64,000 nt of DNA, taken from NCBI GenBank assembly GCA_020721805.1, contig DYMB01000001.1, positions 169,261-233,260 of the forward strand, given 5' to 3'. Positions within the stretch are counted from its first letter, which is position 1. Each line of letters opens with the position of its first letter. Of this stretch, positions 28,438 through 38,379 are shown one piece after another. Below the pieces are notes generated by a model. That model saw only the letters and a list, made by a program, of their open reading frames with translations. It searched no databases and was not told where the DNA came from. A program made the translations under genes and the position numbers. The stretch is from Acetofilamentum sp. GTDB taxonomy: Bacteria > Hydrothermota > 32-111.

Positions 28438-29676
28438 ATGAAAAAAGAACTCATATCGATGGCTCCACATATAGGAATTTTTGGGAAAAGAAATGTTGGC
28501 AAATCATCACTTATAAACAGTATTACAGGTCAAAATATAGCAATAGTATCAGATATCCCCGGCACAACAACGGATCCTGTTGGTAAAAGGATGGAAATAT
28601 TGCCACTTGGTCCTGTTTATATTGTTGACACTGCTGGAATAGATGATGAAGGTGAACTGGGAAAAGAGAGGGTAAAAAAATCTCTTGAGGTTTTGGGGAA
28701 AACTGATCTGGTAATCCTTGTTTCAACATACTCAACTTTCAACGATTTTGATAAAAAATTCATTGGGAGTATGAAAAAGAGAAATGAAAAGATACTTGTC
28801 GTTTTTTCAAAAATGGACATTGAAAAAAACGATTCAAAGGTTATGGAATGGTTAAAAGAGAATAAAGTTAAATATATTGAGGTTTCATCAAAAACTGGTG
28901 AAAACATATCAAAACTTAGAGAAAAAATAGCTTCATTGTTGGAAGAAGTTATAACATCCGATGTTATAATAAGAGATCTGGTAGGAAAGAATGATATCGT
29001 TGTTCATGTTATTCCAATAGATTCAGCCGCTCCAAAGGGAAGAGTGATATTGCCACAGGAGCAGGTATTGAGGGATGCGCTTGATGCAAACTCTATTTCC
29101 ATAGTTGTTCAGGATACTCAACTTGAAGAAAGTTTAAAAGTTTTGCATAGGAAACCAAAACTGGTTATCACAGATTCACAGGTGGTTGATCTTGTCTCAA
29201 AAGTAGTACCTAAAGATATTGATATAACTACATACTCTATACTTTTTTCAAGACTCAAAGGTGATCTTGTTGAGTATGTAAGGGGATTGCAGGTTTTGAA
29301 AAAATTAAAGGATGGTGACAAAATTTTTCTCGCTGAAGCGTGTACACACCATACACAATATGATGATATAGGAAGGGTTAAATTACCAGCCTGGATAGAA
29401 AAATATACGGGCAAAAAGTTAAATTTTATTATGAATCCTGGTGTAATGATACATAAGGATATTTCAGATTCAAAACTGATTATACTTTGTGGGAATTGTA
29501 TGATTAACAGAAAGGAGGTTCTATCAAGAATTTTAAAAGCAAAAGAAGAGAATATCCCCGTTACAAACTATGGTGTTATAATATCACATATACACAACGC
29601 GTTAAATAGAACCATAAAAGTTTTTAAAGATGCTTACGATGAGTATATAAAAAGTTTTCCGGAGTCTGGATGCTAA
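28438..29676 (+). CDS. hydF: [FeFe]-hydrogenase maturation GTPase HydF
   Basis: 412 residues. This scaffold GTPase carries the assembled 2Fe subcluster to the hydrogenase. The P-loop GKRNVGKS is at 16-23, followed by the G2/G3 regions (PGTTTDP, DTAGIDD). The C-terminal cluster-binding motif reads C302-T-H304 ... L350-C351-G-N-C354. The histidine that precedes the CxxC pair in the usual CxHx(46-53)HCxxC pattern is leucine here. The three cysteines are kept. It starts 9 nt after hydG and overlaps hydE by 7 nt. Confidence 0.95.
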   Translation: MKKELISMAPHIGIFGKRNVGKSSLINSITGQNIAIVSDIPGTTTDPVGKRMEILPLGPVYIVDTAGIDDEGELGKERVKKSLEVLGKTDLVILVSTYSTFNDFDKKFIGSMKKRNEKILVVFSKMDIEKNDSKVMEWLKENKVKYIEVSSKTGENISKLREKIASLLEEVITSDVIIRDLVGKNDIVVHVIPIDSAAPKGRVILPQEQVLRDALDANSISIVVQDTQLEESLKVLHRKPKLVITDSQVVDLVSKVVPKDIDITTYSILFSRLKGDLVEYVRGLQVLKKLKDGDKIFLAEACTHHTQYDDIGRVKLPAWIEKYTGKKLNFIMNPGVMIHKDISDSKLIILCGNCMINRKEVLSRILKAKEENIPVTNYGVIISHIHNALNRTIKVFKDAYDEYIKSFPESGC

Positions 29677-30668
29677 ATTATAGTTTTAAAAACCTTGTTC
29701 ATCTTTTGGAGTCTAAAAATGAAGAACATTTGAATTTAAGAAAAAAAGCCAACCAACTAACAGAAAAAATTTTTGGAAAAAAGGTTTTTTTAAGAGGTAT
29801 TATAGAATTTTCAAACATATGTAGAAAAGATTGTCTATATTGTGGTATAAGAAAAAGCAACAAAAATCTTGTCAGGTATTTTATTAAAAAAGAGGATATA
29901 AAAGAGATAATAAAGAATAGTTATCAGGATGGTTTCAGAACTATAGTTTTACAGAGCGGGGAAGTCGAGATCTTTGATAGAGATATAACAGAAATTATCG
30001 AATTTACCAGGAAAAATTTTGATATGGCGATAACCCTATCTCTTGGGGAAAGAAAGAGAAAAGTTTACGAAGAGTGGAAAAAAGCAGGTGCGGATAGATA
30101 TCTTTTAAGGATAGAAACCACAAACAGGGAACTCTTTAAAAGACTTCATCCAGATGATGATTTTGATAACAGGTTAAGATCTCTGCTTTACCTAAAAGAA
30201 CTCGGTTATGAAACTGGAACAGGTGTTATGATAGGTTTACCAGGACAAACATATGAGGATCTTGCAAAGGATATTCTCTTTTTTAAAATTTATGATTTCG
30301 ATATGCTTGGAGTTGGTCCATTTTTACCTTCTTTTGAAACACCTTTAAAAAATGAAAAAAAACCAGATTTTGAACTCGTATTAAATTTCCTTGCACTTTT
30401 AAGACTCATTACGGGAAATACTAATATTCCAGCAACAACATCCATGGCAACACTTGATAAGAAAGGCAGAGAAAAGGCTTTAAATAGTGGGGCGAATGTT
30501 ATAATGCTAAATTATACCCCTGCACAATATAGACATATGTATCAACTTTATGATGAAAAGATCTGTTTGAGGGAAGATGAAAAAAATACCTTTAAGTTAA
30601 CTGAAAATGTTGTAAGAAGAGCAGGAAAAATACTTGTTGACGAGAAAGGGGATAGGGTGAAGTTATAA
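29670..30668 (+). CDS. hydE: [FeFe]-hydrogenase maturase HydE
   Basis: 332 residues. A radical SAM enzyme that works with HydG and HydF to build the dithiomethylamine-bridged subcluster. The Cx3Cx2C motif is C51, C55, C58 (NICRKDCLYCGI), followed by the usual glycine-rich TGVMIGLPGQTYEDL strand and a C-terminal barrel. It closes the maturation operon. Confidence 0.95.
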   Translation: MLNYSFKNLVHLLESKNEEHLNLRKKANQLTEKIFGKKVFLRGIIEFSNICRKDCLYCGIRKSNKNLVRYFIKKEDIKEIIKNSYQDGFRTIVLQSGEVEIFDRDITEIIEFTRKNFDMAITLSLGERKRKVYEEWKKAGADRYLLRIETTNRELFKRLHPDDDFDNRLRSLLYLKELGYETGTGVMIGLPGQTYEDLAKDILFFKIYDFDMLGVGPFLPSFETPLKNEKKPDFELVLNFLALLRLITGNTNIPATTSMATLDKKGREKALNSGANVIMLNYTPAQYRHMYQLYDEKICLREDEKNTFKLTENVVRRAGKILVDEKGDRVKL

Positions 30669-30675
30669 AAAAAAG

Positions 30676-30703
30676 TTTACATAGAAATATTTTTTGATAT
30701 AAT
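30676..30703 (+). promoter_or_regulatory. Promoter of the FAD-oxidoreductase operon, predicted leaderless
   Basis: TTTACA (30676-30681), 16-bp spacer, TATAAT (30698-30703). Eight nucleotides then separate it from the ATG at 30712, with no Shine-Dalgarno. Transcription should begin within 1-3 nt of the start codon. Confidence 0.7.
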
Positions 30704-30711
30704 ATAATCCT

Positions 30712-32031
30712 ATGTATGAAATTATAATAATAGGTTCAGGACCATCTGGACTTTTTGCCGCTTTAAATCTTGTAAATAATGGTAAGGATTCAATATGTAT
30801 AATCGATAAGAATCCCTTTCCATCCGGAGGGATGTTAAACGATTGCAAGTTGAATCTTTCGACCGAGATCGGTATGGATCTTGGAGAATTAAGGATTACA
30901 AAGGAAAAAGCAAAAGAATATATAGATTTTATAGATAAAACTTTTCTTTTTTTTGGTGCACCGGATGAAGTTTATGGCTCTGATGAAAAGTTGTATAAAG
31001 AATGGGCTGAAAGGGCGAAAAGAAACGATGTTGAGTTTATCCCATCATTGCAAAGGCACATAGGAACAGATCTTTCAAAAAAGATAATAAAAAATTTTAG
31101 AAACTATCTTGAAGAAAAGAATGTTAAAATAAGACTTTCAACTGAAATCGTTCATATAGAGAAAAAAGATTCACAATTTTTCTTAAAATCTTCCACAGGT
31201 GAGGAATTTTTTTCAAAATATCTTTTGCTCGCTCCTGGAAGATCCGGTTCAAGTTGGCTTAGAGAAATTTCAAAAAAACTCAAAATATCCTATTCCAATG
31301 GGAAAAAGATAGATGTCGGCATAAGGCTCGAGATGAACAAAGAATCCTATCCTATAACCGATGTTATATATGATCCCAAATTTAAAATGTTTTCAAAATA
31401 TAAAAATGTTTTAAGAACCTTCTGCACGAATCCAAAAGGAAGAGTAACACTTGAAAGGTATGATGATTTTACTCTTATTAACGGCGATGCTTTGAAAATG
31501 AAAAAGACTGAAAATACTAATTTTGCATTGCTCGATACGATAATTTTAACCGAGCCTTTAACCGATCCCTTTGTATATGGAAAGTTGATCTCAATAGCAA
31601 CGAATCTTCTTGGTAACGGTAAACCGATAATACAGAGAATAGGTGATTTTCTTGATGAAAAAAGAAGTAAATTTGAAACATTTTTTGATAAAACAAGATG
31701 GTTTGACAGGGTGAAACCAACATTACAGATTGGAGAACTCGTAACACCCGGTGATATAAGGATGGCTTATCCTTATAAGATAGTTAAAGAGTTGAAAGAG
31801 GGTCTTATCAGGTTGAACAAGATTTTTGGTAATACAATATTAAAAGAAGAGAATATAATATACGCTCCAGAGGTAAAATTTTATTCCATCTCTTACCAGA
31901 CAACCGATGAACTTGAAACAAATGTGAAAAACATTTTTGTAGCAGGTGATGGTGCAGGTAAATCCAGGGGAATAGTTGGAGCGGCAATATCAGGACTTAT
32001 AGCCTCAAATGGGATTTTAAAAAAAGGATGA
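30712..32031 (+). CDS. FAD-dependent oxidoreductase (COG2509-type)
   Basis: 439 residues. The N-terminal Rossmann motif GSGPSGLFAALNL binds FAD, and IFVAGDGAGKSRGIVGAAISG near the C-terminus is the second FAD motif. The LAPGRSGSSWL and IGELVTPGD segments place it in the COG2509 group of uncharacterised dehydrogenases. Reduction of a prenyl or lipid-like substrate would fit its partner, a UbiA-like gene that starts 4 nt before its stop, but this is inference. The start is predicted to be leaderless. Confidence 0.85.
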   Translation: MYEIIIIGSGPSGLFAALNLVNNGKDSICIIDKNPFPSGGMLNDCKLNLSTEIGMDLGELRITKEKAKEYIDFIDKTFLFFGAPDEVYGSDEKLYKEWAERAKRNDVEFIPSLQRHIGTDLSKKIIKNFRNYLEEKNVKIRLSTEIVHIEKKDSQFFLKSSTGEEFFSKYLLLAPGRSGSSWLREISKKLKISYSNGKKIDVGIRLEMNKESYPITDVIYDPKFKMFSKYKNVLRTFCTNPKGRVTLERYDDFTLINGDALKMKKTENTNFALLDTIILTEPLTDPFVYGKLISIATNLLGNGKPIIQRIGDFLDEKRSKFETFFDKTRWFDRVKPTLQIGELVTPGDIRMAYPYKIVKELKEGLIRLNKIFGNTILKEENIIYAPEVKFYSISYQTTDELETNVKNIFVAGDGAGKSRGIVGAAISGLIASNGILKKG

Positions 32032-32909
32032 ACCAGTTTAAAAGAAAGATTTCAGCATTTTTTTTTGCGATAAGACCCTATGAAAATCTTCAACATTTTT
32101 TGTTTACAGTTGCAGGATTTATCTATGCAACATATAAACTCGCCTTTTTTGAAATAAGTTTGAAATCTTTTATAGGGAGTATAACTGTTCTATCATTTCT
32201 TTCACAGGTTCTCTCATACAACAATTATGCAACTTTTGAACTGGATCTTGTAGATGAAAGTAAAAAATTTCAAAATAAATTTGAAGGTATAAACAAAACT
32301 TTTCTTCTTAAAATATCAATATTCTTTTTTGTTTTAACGATTCTTTCATCTCTCTTTATAAACATTATTTCCACACTTTATTTTATTCTTCTTATGTTTG
32401 GATGGATTTTGTATACACATCCGAAGTTAATGATGAAAAGAAATATTATCTTTCCGTTTATTCTTGATATTTTGACTATGCCATATTTAACTATTTTTGG
32501 TTCATATGTTTCAGGTTATTTTGGTTTTGACCTTTTAATCTTTTCCATATTTTTTGGACTTATTGAAATAGCAGGTCATCTTAACCATTATAACCTTGAT
32601 TATGAGGTTGATAAAAAAACAAAAATATTCACTATAGCCCACAGTGTTGGTAGAAAAAATCTTTTTTTGCTTACAGTTTTCTTTTTTGGAATCTCATCCT
32701 TCTATTTTTTGATAATCTCTATTTTTAAAATAATTCCTTTGTATACTGGATTCTCCTATATCCCCGGTTTTATATTTCAGCTTATTTTTACTTTTAAAAT
32801 TTTAAAAAAGAATATGGATTATAATTTTCCTTTAAAGTTTAGAACATTTTACAGAATCCTATTTTTTCTGGAATCCCTTTTTGTCGTCTTAACTCTACTT
32901 TTATTATGA
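32028..32909 (+). CDS. UbiA-like prenyltransferase with altered Asp motif
   Basis: 293 residues with about 8-9 membrane helices, in the UbiA superfamily arrangement. The second aspartate motif is intact as DYEVD. The first motif (canonical NDxxDxxxD) reads N65-N66-x2-T69-x3-D73, so two of its three acids are missing although another acidic stretch follows (LDLVDE). It may use a different metal geometry or substrate, or have another role. It is coupled to the FAD oxidoreductase upstream and to nth downstream (overlap of 4 nt). Confidence 0.7.
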   Translation: MNQFKRKISAFFFAIRPYENLQHFLFTVAGFIYATYKLAFFEISLKSFIGSITVLSFLSQVLSYNNYATFELDLVDESKKFQNKFEGINKTFLLKISIFFFVLTILSSLFINIISTLYFILLMFGWILYTHPKLMMKRNIIFPFILDILTMPYLTIFGSYVSGYFGFDLLIFSIFFGLIEIAGHLNHYNLDYEVDKKTKIFTIAHSVGRKNLFLLTVFFFGISSFYFLIISIFKIIPLYTGFSYIPGFIFQLIFTFKILKKNMDYNFPLKFRTFYRILFFLESLFVVLTLLLL

Positions 32910-33565
32910 TTGAAAAGAAAAAAATTGTAAAAATTATAAAGATACTTTTAAAAGAGACTGAAAGATTAAAAAAACCTGTTGTTGAAAAACTTTATTCTGA
33001 TAAAAAGGATCCTTATAAAATTCTTATAACCACTTTAATATCTTTAAGAACCAAGGATTCTATAACCGAAGAGGTTTCAAGAAAACTTTTACAGAAAGCT
33101 TCAAACCCATATACTATGGCTAAACTACCTTTAGATCAAATAGAAAAAATAGTAAAAAAGGCTGGTTTTTATAAAAACAAAGCGATGGTTGTAAAAAATG
33201 TTTCAAAAAAAATAATAGAGGATTATAATGGAAGAGTGCCAGACAAACCTGAGGAACTTTTAAAAATAAAAGGTATCGGGCACAAAACCGCCAATCTTGT
33301 TTTATCAACAGCATATGGTAAAAATTTTATATGTGTCGATACACATGTTCACAGGATTTCAAACAGGCTGGGTCTTGTTAAAACAAAGAATCCCTATGAA
33401 ACGGAGATTGAACTGATGAAAGTTTTACCTGAAAAATACTGGAAAATCATAAATAGACTTTTTGTAACATGGGGGCAGAATATCTGTAAACCCATAAATC
33501 CAAAATGTTCTATATGCAGTGTTGAAGCCTATTGTGAAAAAAATATTCAAATCTTTAAAGGTTGA
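32906..33565 (+). CDS. nth: Endonuclease III
   Basis: 219 residues. Base-excision-repair DNA glycosylase/AP lyase for oxidised pyrimidines. It has the helix-hairpin-helix LKIKGIGHKTANLVL with catalytic Lys127, catalytic Asp145 in VDTHVHR, and four cysteines of the FCL 4Fe-4S cluster (Cx6Cx2Cx5C, CKPINPKCSICSVEAYC). The length is typical. It overlaps the UbiA-like gene by 4 nt. Confidence 0.96.
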   Translation: MIEKKKIVKIIKILLKETERLKKPVVEKLYSDKKDPYKILITTLISLRTKDSITEEVSRKLLQKASNPYTMAKLPLDQIEKIVKKAGFYKNKAMVVKNVSKKIIEDYNGRVPDKPEELLKIKGIGHKTANLVLSTAYGKNFICVDTHVHRISNRLGLVKTKNPYETEIELMKVLPEKYWKIINRLFVTWGQNICKPINPKCSICSVEAYCEKNIQIFKG

Positions 33566-33590
33566 TAATATTTGATAATTATGATATAAT
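33562..33590 (+). promoter_or_regulatory. Promoter of dciA-gyrB, predicted leaderless
   Basis: TTGATA (33562-33567), 17-bp spacer, TATAAT (33585-33590). Six A residues follow, then the ATG at 33597, so +1 should coincide with the start codon. No Shine-Dalgarno is present. Confidence 0.75.
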
Positions 33591-33596
33591 AAAAAA

Positions 33597-33896
33597 ATGT
33601 CAGAACCTTTACATATATCTATAATATTAAAAAAAATAATAGGTGATCTGGAAAGAAAAATAGTTGAAAACTCTTTTGCTGATAATATAGACTGGAACGA
33701 TATAGTAGGAGAGGATATTGCAAAAGGTTCAAAACTTATAGGCAGAAAAGGAAAAAAGGTTCTGGTAAAAGTTAAAGATACTTGTTATATGTTTGAGATC
33801 AACAGAATGAAAGAGGATATACTTCAAAAGATAAATTCCAGAAGCGGTGAAGAGTTTAAAGATATTAAAATTTTGTTAATAATGGAGGAAAATTAA
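33597..33896 (+). CDS. DUF721/DciA-like helicase-loading protein
   Basis: 99 residues. The conserved core W..IVGEDIAKGSKLIGRKGKKV with a short C-terminal strand pair matches the DUF721 (DciA) family. DciA loads the DnaB helicase in bacteria lacking DnaC or DnaI. The position directly before gyrB is the common arrangement of this family in many phyla. The stop lies directly against the gyrB start. The predicted message is leaderless. Confidence 0.75.
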   Translation: MSEPLHISIILKKIIGDLERKIVENSFADNIDWNDIVGEDIAKGSKLIGRKGKKVLVKVKDTCYMFEINRMKEDILQKINSRSGEEFKDIKILLIMEEN

Positions 33897-35837
<1,941 letters not shown>

Positions 35838-35840
35838 ATA

Positions 35841-35868
35841 TTGACAAATTTCAATTTTATGTTATTAT
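35841..35868 (+). promoter_or_regulatory. tRNA-Asp promoter
   Basis: TTGACA (35841-35846), 16-bp spacer, TATTAT (35863-35868). The tRNA begins at 35880, 11 nt beyond the -10, matching the other tRNA promoter in the window. Confidence 0.7.
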
Positions 35869-35879
35869 GACTTTTCTAA

Positions 35880-35956
35880 GGGGGCGTAGTTCAGCTGGTT
35901 AGAACGCTTGCCTGTCACGCAAGAGGTCGCGAGTTCGAGTCTCGTCGCTCCCGCCA
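35880..35956 (+). tRNA. tRNA-Asp (GTC)
   Basis: A 77-nt cloverleaf. The acceptor stem GGGGGCG/CGCTCCC holds one G-T pair. The anticodon stem CTTGC/GCAAG encloses loop CTGTCAC with anticodon GTC. The discriminator is G and CCA is encoded, unlike the other two tRNAs here. It is the last functional gene before a decayed island. Confidence 0.96.
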
Positions 35957-35986
35957 CTTTAAACGGTCATCAGAATTCACCAATAG

Positions 35987-36109
35987 TTAAAAGGGTTTTC
36001 TATATTCATAATGCATACCTTCATCGTTCAATGAGAATTTCGAGCAGACCAGTTTCAGCAATTTCCCCTTTTTCTCGGGTTCTATCCTATCGTATAAATT
36101 TACCAGGAC
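35987..36109 (-). pseudogene. Serine-recombinase C-terminal remnant
   Basis: Read on the minus strand this frame ends IEPEKKGKLLKLVCSKFSL then NDEGMHYEYRKPF and a TAA stop. The P-E-K-x-K-L-L-x-L-V ... E-Y-x-K-P-F pattern is what I associate with the last ~40 residues of resolvase/invertase-type serine recombinases. A stop lies just upstream in frame, and no start, catalytic domain or flanking gene remains. The assignment rests on a short motif. Confidence 0.4.
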
Positions 36110-36197
36110 TTACACATTTTGAGTCTTTTTCGCACGATTTCGGGGATTACTACCGTTTTCTTTGTCAATTCCTCTATTAGGCATTCTTCTTCTCTTC

Positions 36198-36330
36198 TGC
36201 CATTGCGATGAGCATAGCGACGAAGCATCCTCTTAGTGGGGTAAATACTGTTTGTAAAACAAATGAATAGTCAAAAATGGGATTGCCGCACTAAGAGGTA
36301 TGAAAGTCAAGCAAGGCGTTCGCAATGACA
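36198..36330. repeat. Imperfect palindrome, REP/MITE-like
   Basis: The outer arms TGCCATTGCGA (36198-36208) and TCGCAATGACA (36320-36330) are inverted copies matching at 10 of 11 positions. The inner arms CCTCTTAGTGGGG (36229-36241) and CCGCACTAAGAGG (36286-36298) match at 12 of 13. The wording CATTGCGA...GCGACGAAGCA resembles widespread short intergenic repeats of the 'GTCATTGCGAGCGAAGCAATC' sort. No coding capacity. Confidence 0.6.
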
Positions 36331-36413
36331 AAAAAAATGAATAGTGAATAAGCGGATCCCCACGCTCAGAGGTAAGTGGGTAAAGCAGGTTGCTCAGAAT
36401 GACAGAATGGAAA
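36261..36413 (+). repeat. Diverged direct repeat of the REP-like half-element
   Basis: The 40-bp unit at 36261-36300 (beginning AAATGAATAGT) recurs in diverged form at 36335-36374, a period of 74 bp, and both are followed by a downstream arm ending in AATGACA (36324-36330 and 36407-36413). This looks like a tandem duplication of one half of the palindrome. Confidence 0.5.
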
Positions 36414-36572
36414 ATGAGTGTTATTTGAAGAGGGGTTGCAGTAAACTGTGAAGACGCTGTTCGACATGAGCTATGAGCCGTATGAAAATAACATTGAGCT
36501 ATCAGCCTTGTGCCATAAGTTAATAATACAGATGCAGAGCCAATACATAATATGGAGTAAAAAGAATAGGGG

Positions 36573-36848
36573 ATGTTAACAATTTATGACATATCAGACA
36601 GAGAAGTGATAAAAGAGGAACCAAAGAAGCAATGCGAACACAAAATAGATATCAGACATTTAAAAAATGGTATATACTTCATACAGGTTGAGAATAAGAT
36701 CAGGACTTTAAAGGGGAAACTGGTCAAAATTAACGGATATAATCTCTGCCAGTTAAGAAATAAGTCAAGATTTGGTGCTTCCTTTTCAGTAAATAGTCAC
36801 AAAACTCGTTTAGAGACTCCCATTTTTTACTTAATACCCCTTGATTAA
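36573..36848 (+). pseudogene. Remnant of a type IX-style C-terminal sorting domain
   Basis: The first 53 codons read like the end of a secreted protein: LTIYDISDREV, then IDIRHLKNGIYFIQVE and TLKGKLVKI. These are the strand pattern and YDI/SGIYF/KLVKI landmarks of the sorting domain seen on the intact M6 protease (last ~85 residues). No signal sequence or passenger remains. The frame continues for 38 unrelated residues. It is probably a fragment of a deleted exported protein gene. Confidence 0.6.
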
Positions 36849-36868
36849 AATATTTAAAAATATATAAT
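36841..36868 (+). promoter_or_regulatory. Promoter of the surface-polymer operon, predicted leaderless
   Basis: TTGATT (36841-36846), 16-bp spacer, TATAAT (36863-36868), then 7 nt to the ATG at 36876. No Shine-Dalgarno lies before the start. Confidence 0.7.
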
Positions 36869-36875
36869 AAAACAT

Positions 36876-38372
36876 ATGAAAAAAAAAATTATTATTGTTG
36901 GTATAGATGGTGGCACCTTTTTACTTATAGATAGATTTATAAATGACGGTAGACTTCCATTTTTTAAATTTTTAAAGGAGAATTCTCTCTATTCTGATAT
37001 GTATTCTGTAGACCAGAATACGAGAGTCCCTATATCTCCAACCATATGGACATCGCTTGCCTCAGGGAAAAAAGCTGAAAAACATAAGATCCTTTCATTC
37101 TTCAATCTTCAACAGGATATCGTATCAGCCAGATGGTTTGAAATATTAAACCATTATGGATATTCTGTCGGAACTTTTGGATGGGAATTGACCTGGCCTC
37201 CCGAAGAGTATGGTGGATTTACAATACCCTGTTCTATGGCAAGAGATAATAGAACCTTTCCTTCTTATCTTTCACCGATAATGGAATTGAGAGGCAAAAA
37301 GAAGAGAAAATTTTTGAGCAATGTTTTATTATTTTTCAAATTGAAAAGGATAGGTGTTGATTCTTTGACATTAGTTCAGTTAGTTTTAAACACAATCTTT
37401 GAAAGATTCTATGATAAAAAGATAAAACTTTTTAAAAGGTTGATCCTTTTGAACCGTCTTAACCTTTCCTTGTTTTTAAATTTAGTAAAAAAATATAAAA
37501 CTGAAATTTCCTTTTTCTTCATCCCAATTGCAGATTCTTCTTCACATTATTTCTGGAAATATTCCGATAAAGAGAATTTTCCTGAAGTCTCAGATATAGA
37601 GAGAAAAAAATATAAAGAATTACTTTTAAAATCTTATATTGAGATAGATGAGAGTTTGAAAAAAATTTATGATAAAAACAAAGATTCTGTTCTATTCATT
37701 ATATCCGATCATGGTATGAAACCCATAAGGGAGGGTAGTTTTAAAACTCTCTCACTTAAGCAAAAAAGTTTTCTTGATAAAACGAATCTGAACAAAAAAG
37801 TGGAAATATATTTTGTTGGCTTGAATTCCGTTATCGTAGTAAAGGATGATTCTTCAGTTGATCCTGATTCCCTTTTACAATTTTTCAAAAATATTATCAT
37901 AAAACCTATAGATGAAAAATTTTTTGAAGTTGTTGAAAAAGATAATAGTGGAAGGATATTTTTAAAGGTAACACAGTTCGATAAAGGTAAATTTCAGGAA
38001 AAGGATTTAACAAATTTAAAAGTTTTGATTGGGACAGATTACTATGATTTCAAATCTCTTGTTGATATAAATGATATAGAAAGATCATCCGATCATGATG
38101 AAAGAGGTATATTTATCATATTTGATAAAAATCTAAAAAGAAAGGGGAAAATAGAGGATTCCACGATATACGATTTTTTACCAACTTTACTTGATTTTTT
38201 ATCTTTACCAATTGCAAAAGATTTTGATGGAAAAAGTTTAATTGAATCCTCTCAAAAAAGTTTTATAGATACTTACGATTTTCTTGTGAAAAGAAAAAAA
38301 GAGAGTATAGATAAGGATGATGAATTTGTAAAAGAGGAATTAAGAAGGCTGGGTTATTTAAAAGATAAATAG
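36876..38372 (+). CDS. Alkaline-phosphatase-superfamily phosphodiesterase-like enzyme
   Basis: 498 residues. GIDGGTF (metal Asp11) and SPTIWTSLASG (candidate nucleophile Thr56) start the fold. IISDHGMKP (Asp and His of the second metal site) and SSDHDERGIF (third metal motif) complete the two-metal site. The C-terminal YDFLPTLLDFLSLP is the standard family end. It is cytoplasmic, with no signal peptide. Typical reactions are phosphate-ester hydrolysis or transfer. It heads an operon with a nucleotidyltransferase, a second superfamily member and a glycosyltransferase. Substrate unknown. Confidence 0.88.
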   Translation: MKKKIIIVGIDGGTFLLIDRFINDGRLPFFKFLKENSLYSDMYSVDQNTRVPISPTIWTSLASGKKAEKHKILSFFNLQQDIVSARWFEILNHYGYSVGTFGWELTWPPEEYGGFTIPCSMARDNRTFPSYLSPIMELRGKKKRKFLSNVLLFFKLKRIGVDSLTLVQLVLNTIFERFYDKKIKLFKRLILLNRLNLSLFLNLVKKYKTEISFFFIPIADSSSHYFWKYSDKENFPEVSDIERKKYKELLLKSYIEIDESLKKIYDKNKDSVLFIISDHGMKPIREGSFKTLSLKQKSFLDKTNLNKKVEIYFVGLNSVIVVKDDSSVDPDSLLQFFKNIIIKPIDEKFFEVVEKDNSGRIFLKVTQFDKGKFQEKDLTNLKVLIGTDYYDFKSLVDINDIERSSDHDERGIFIIFDKNLKRKGKIEDSTIYDFLPTLLDFLSLPIAKDFDGKSLIESSQKSFIDTYDFLVKRKKESIDKDDEFVKEELRRLGYLKDK

Positions 38373-38379
38373 GAGAGAT

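Larger units (their letters stand above)
35957..36875. other. 919-bp gene-poor island after tRNA-Asp
   Basis: No intact gene is seen between tRNA-Asp and the next operon. In order it holds a decayed recombinase tail (35987-36109, minus strand), repeat-like palindromes (36198-36413), a stretch (36414-36572) where I see nothing recognisable, and a remnant of a secreted-protein tail (36573-36731). G+C is visibly higher than in the flanks, especially 36180-36420. This looks like a site of past insertion and decay. Confidence 0.7.

Noticed and set aside
35908-36180. Plus-strand frame starting in tRNA-Asp
   Set aside because: It begins within the tRNA and runs through the decayed island. The minus strand gives the more sensible recombinase-like tail.
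35933-36875. att-site duplication of the tRNA-Asp 3' end
   Set aside because: I looked for a second copy of the tRNA tail downstream in the island and found none, so integration at the tRNA cannot be shown.
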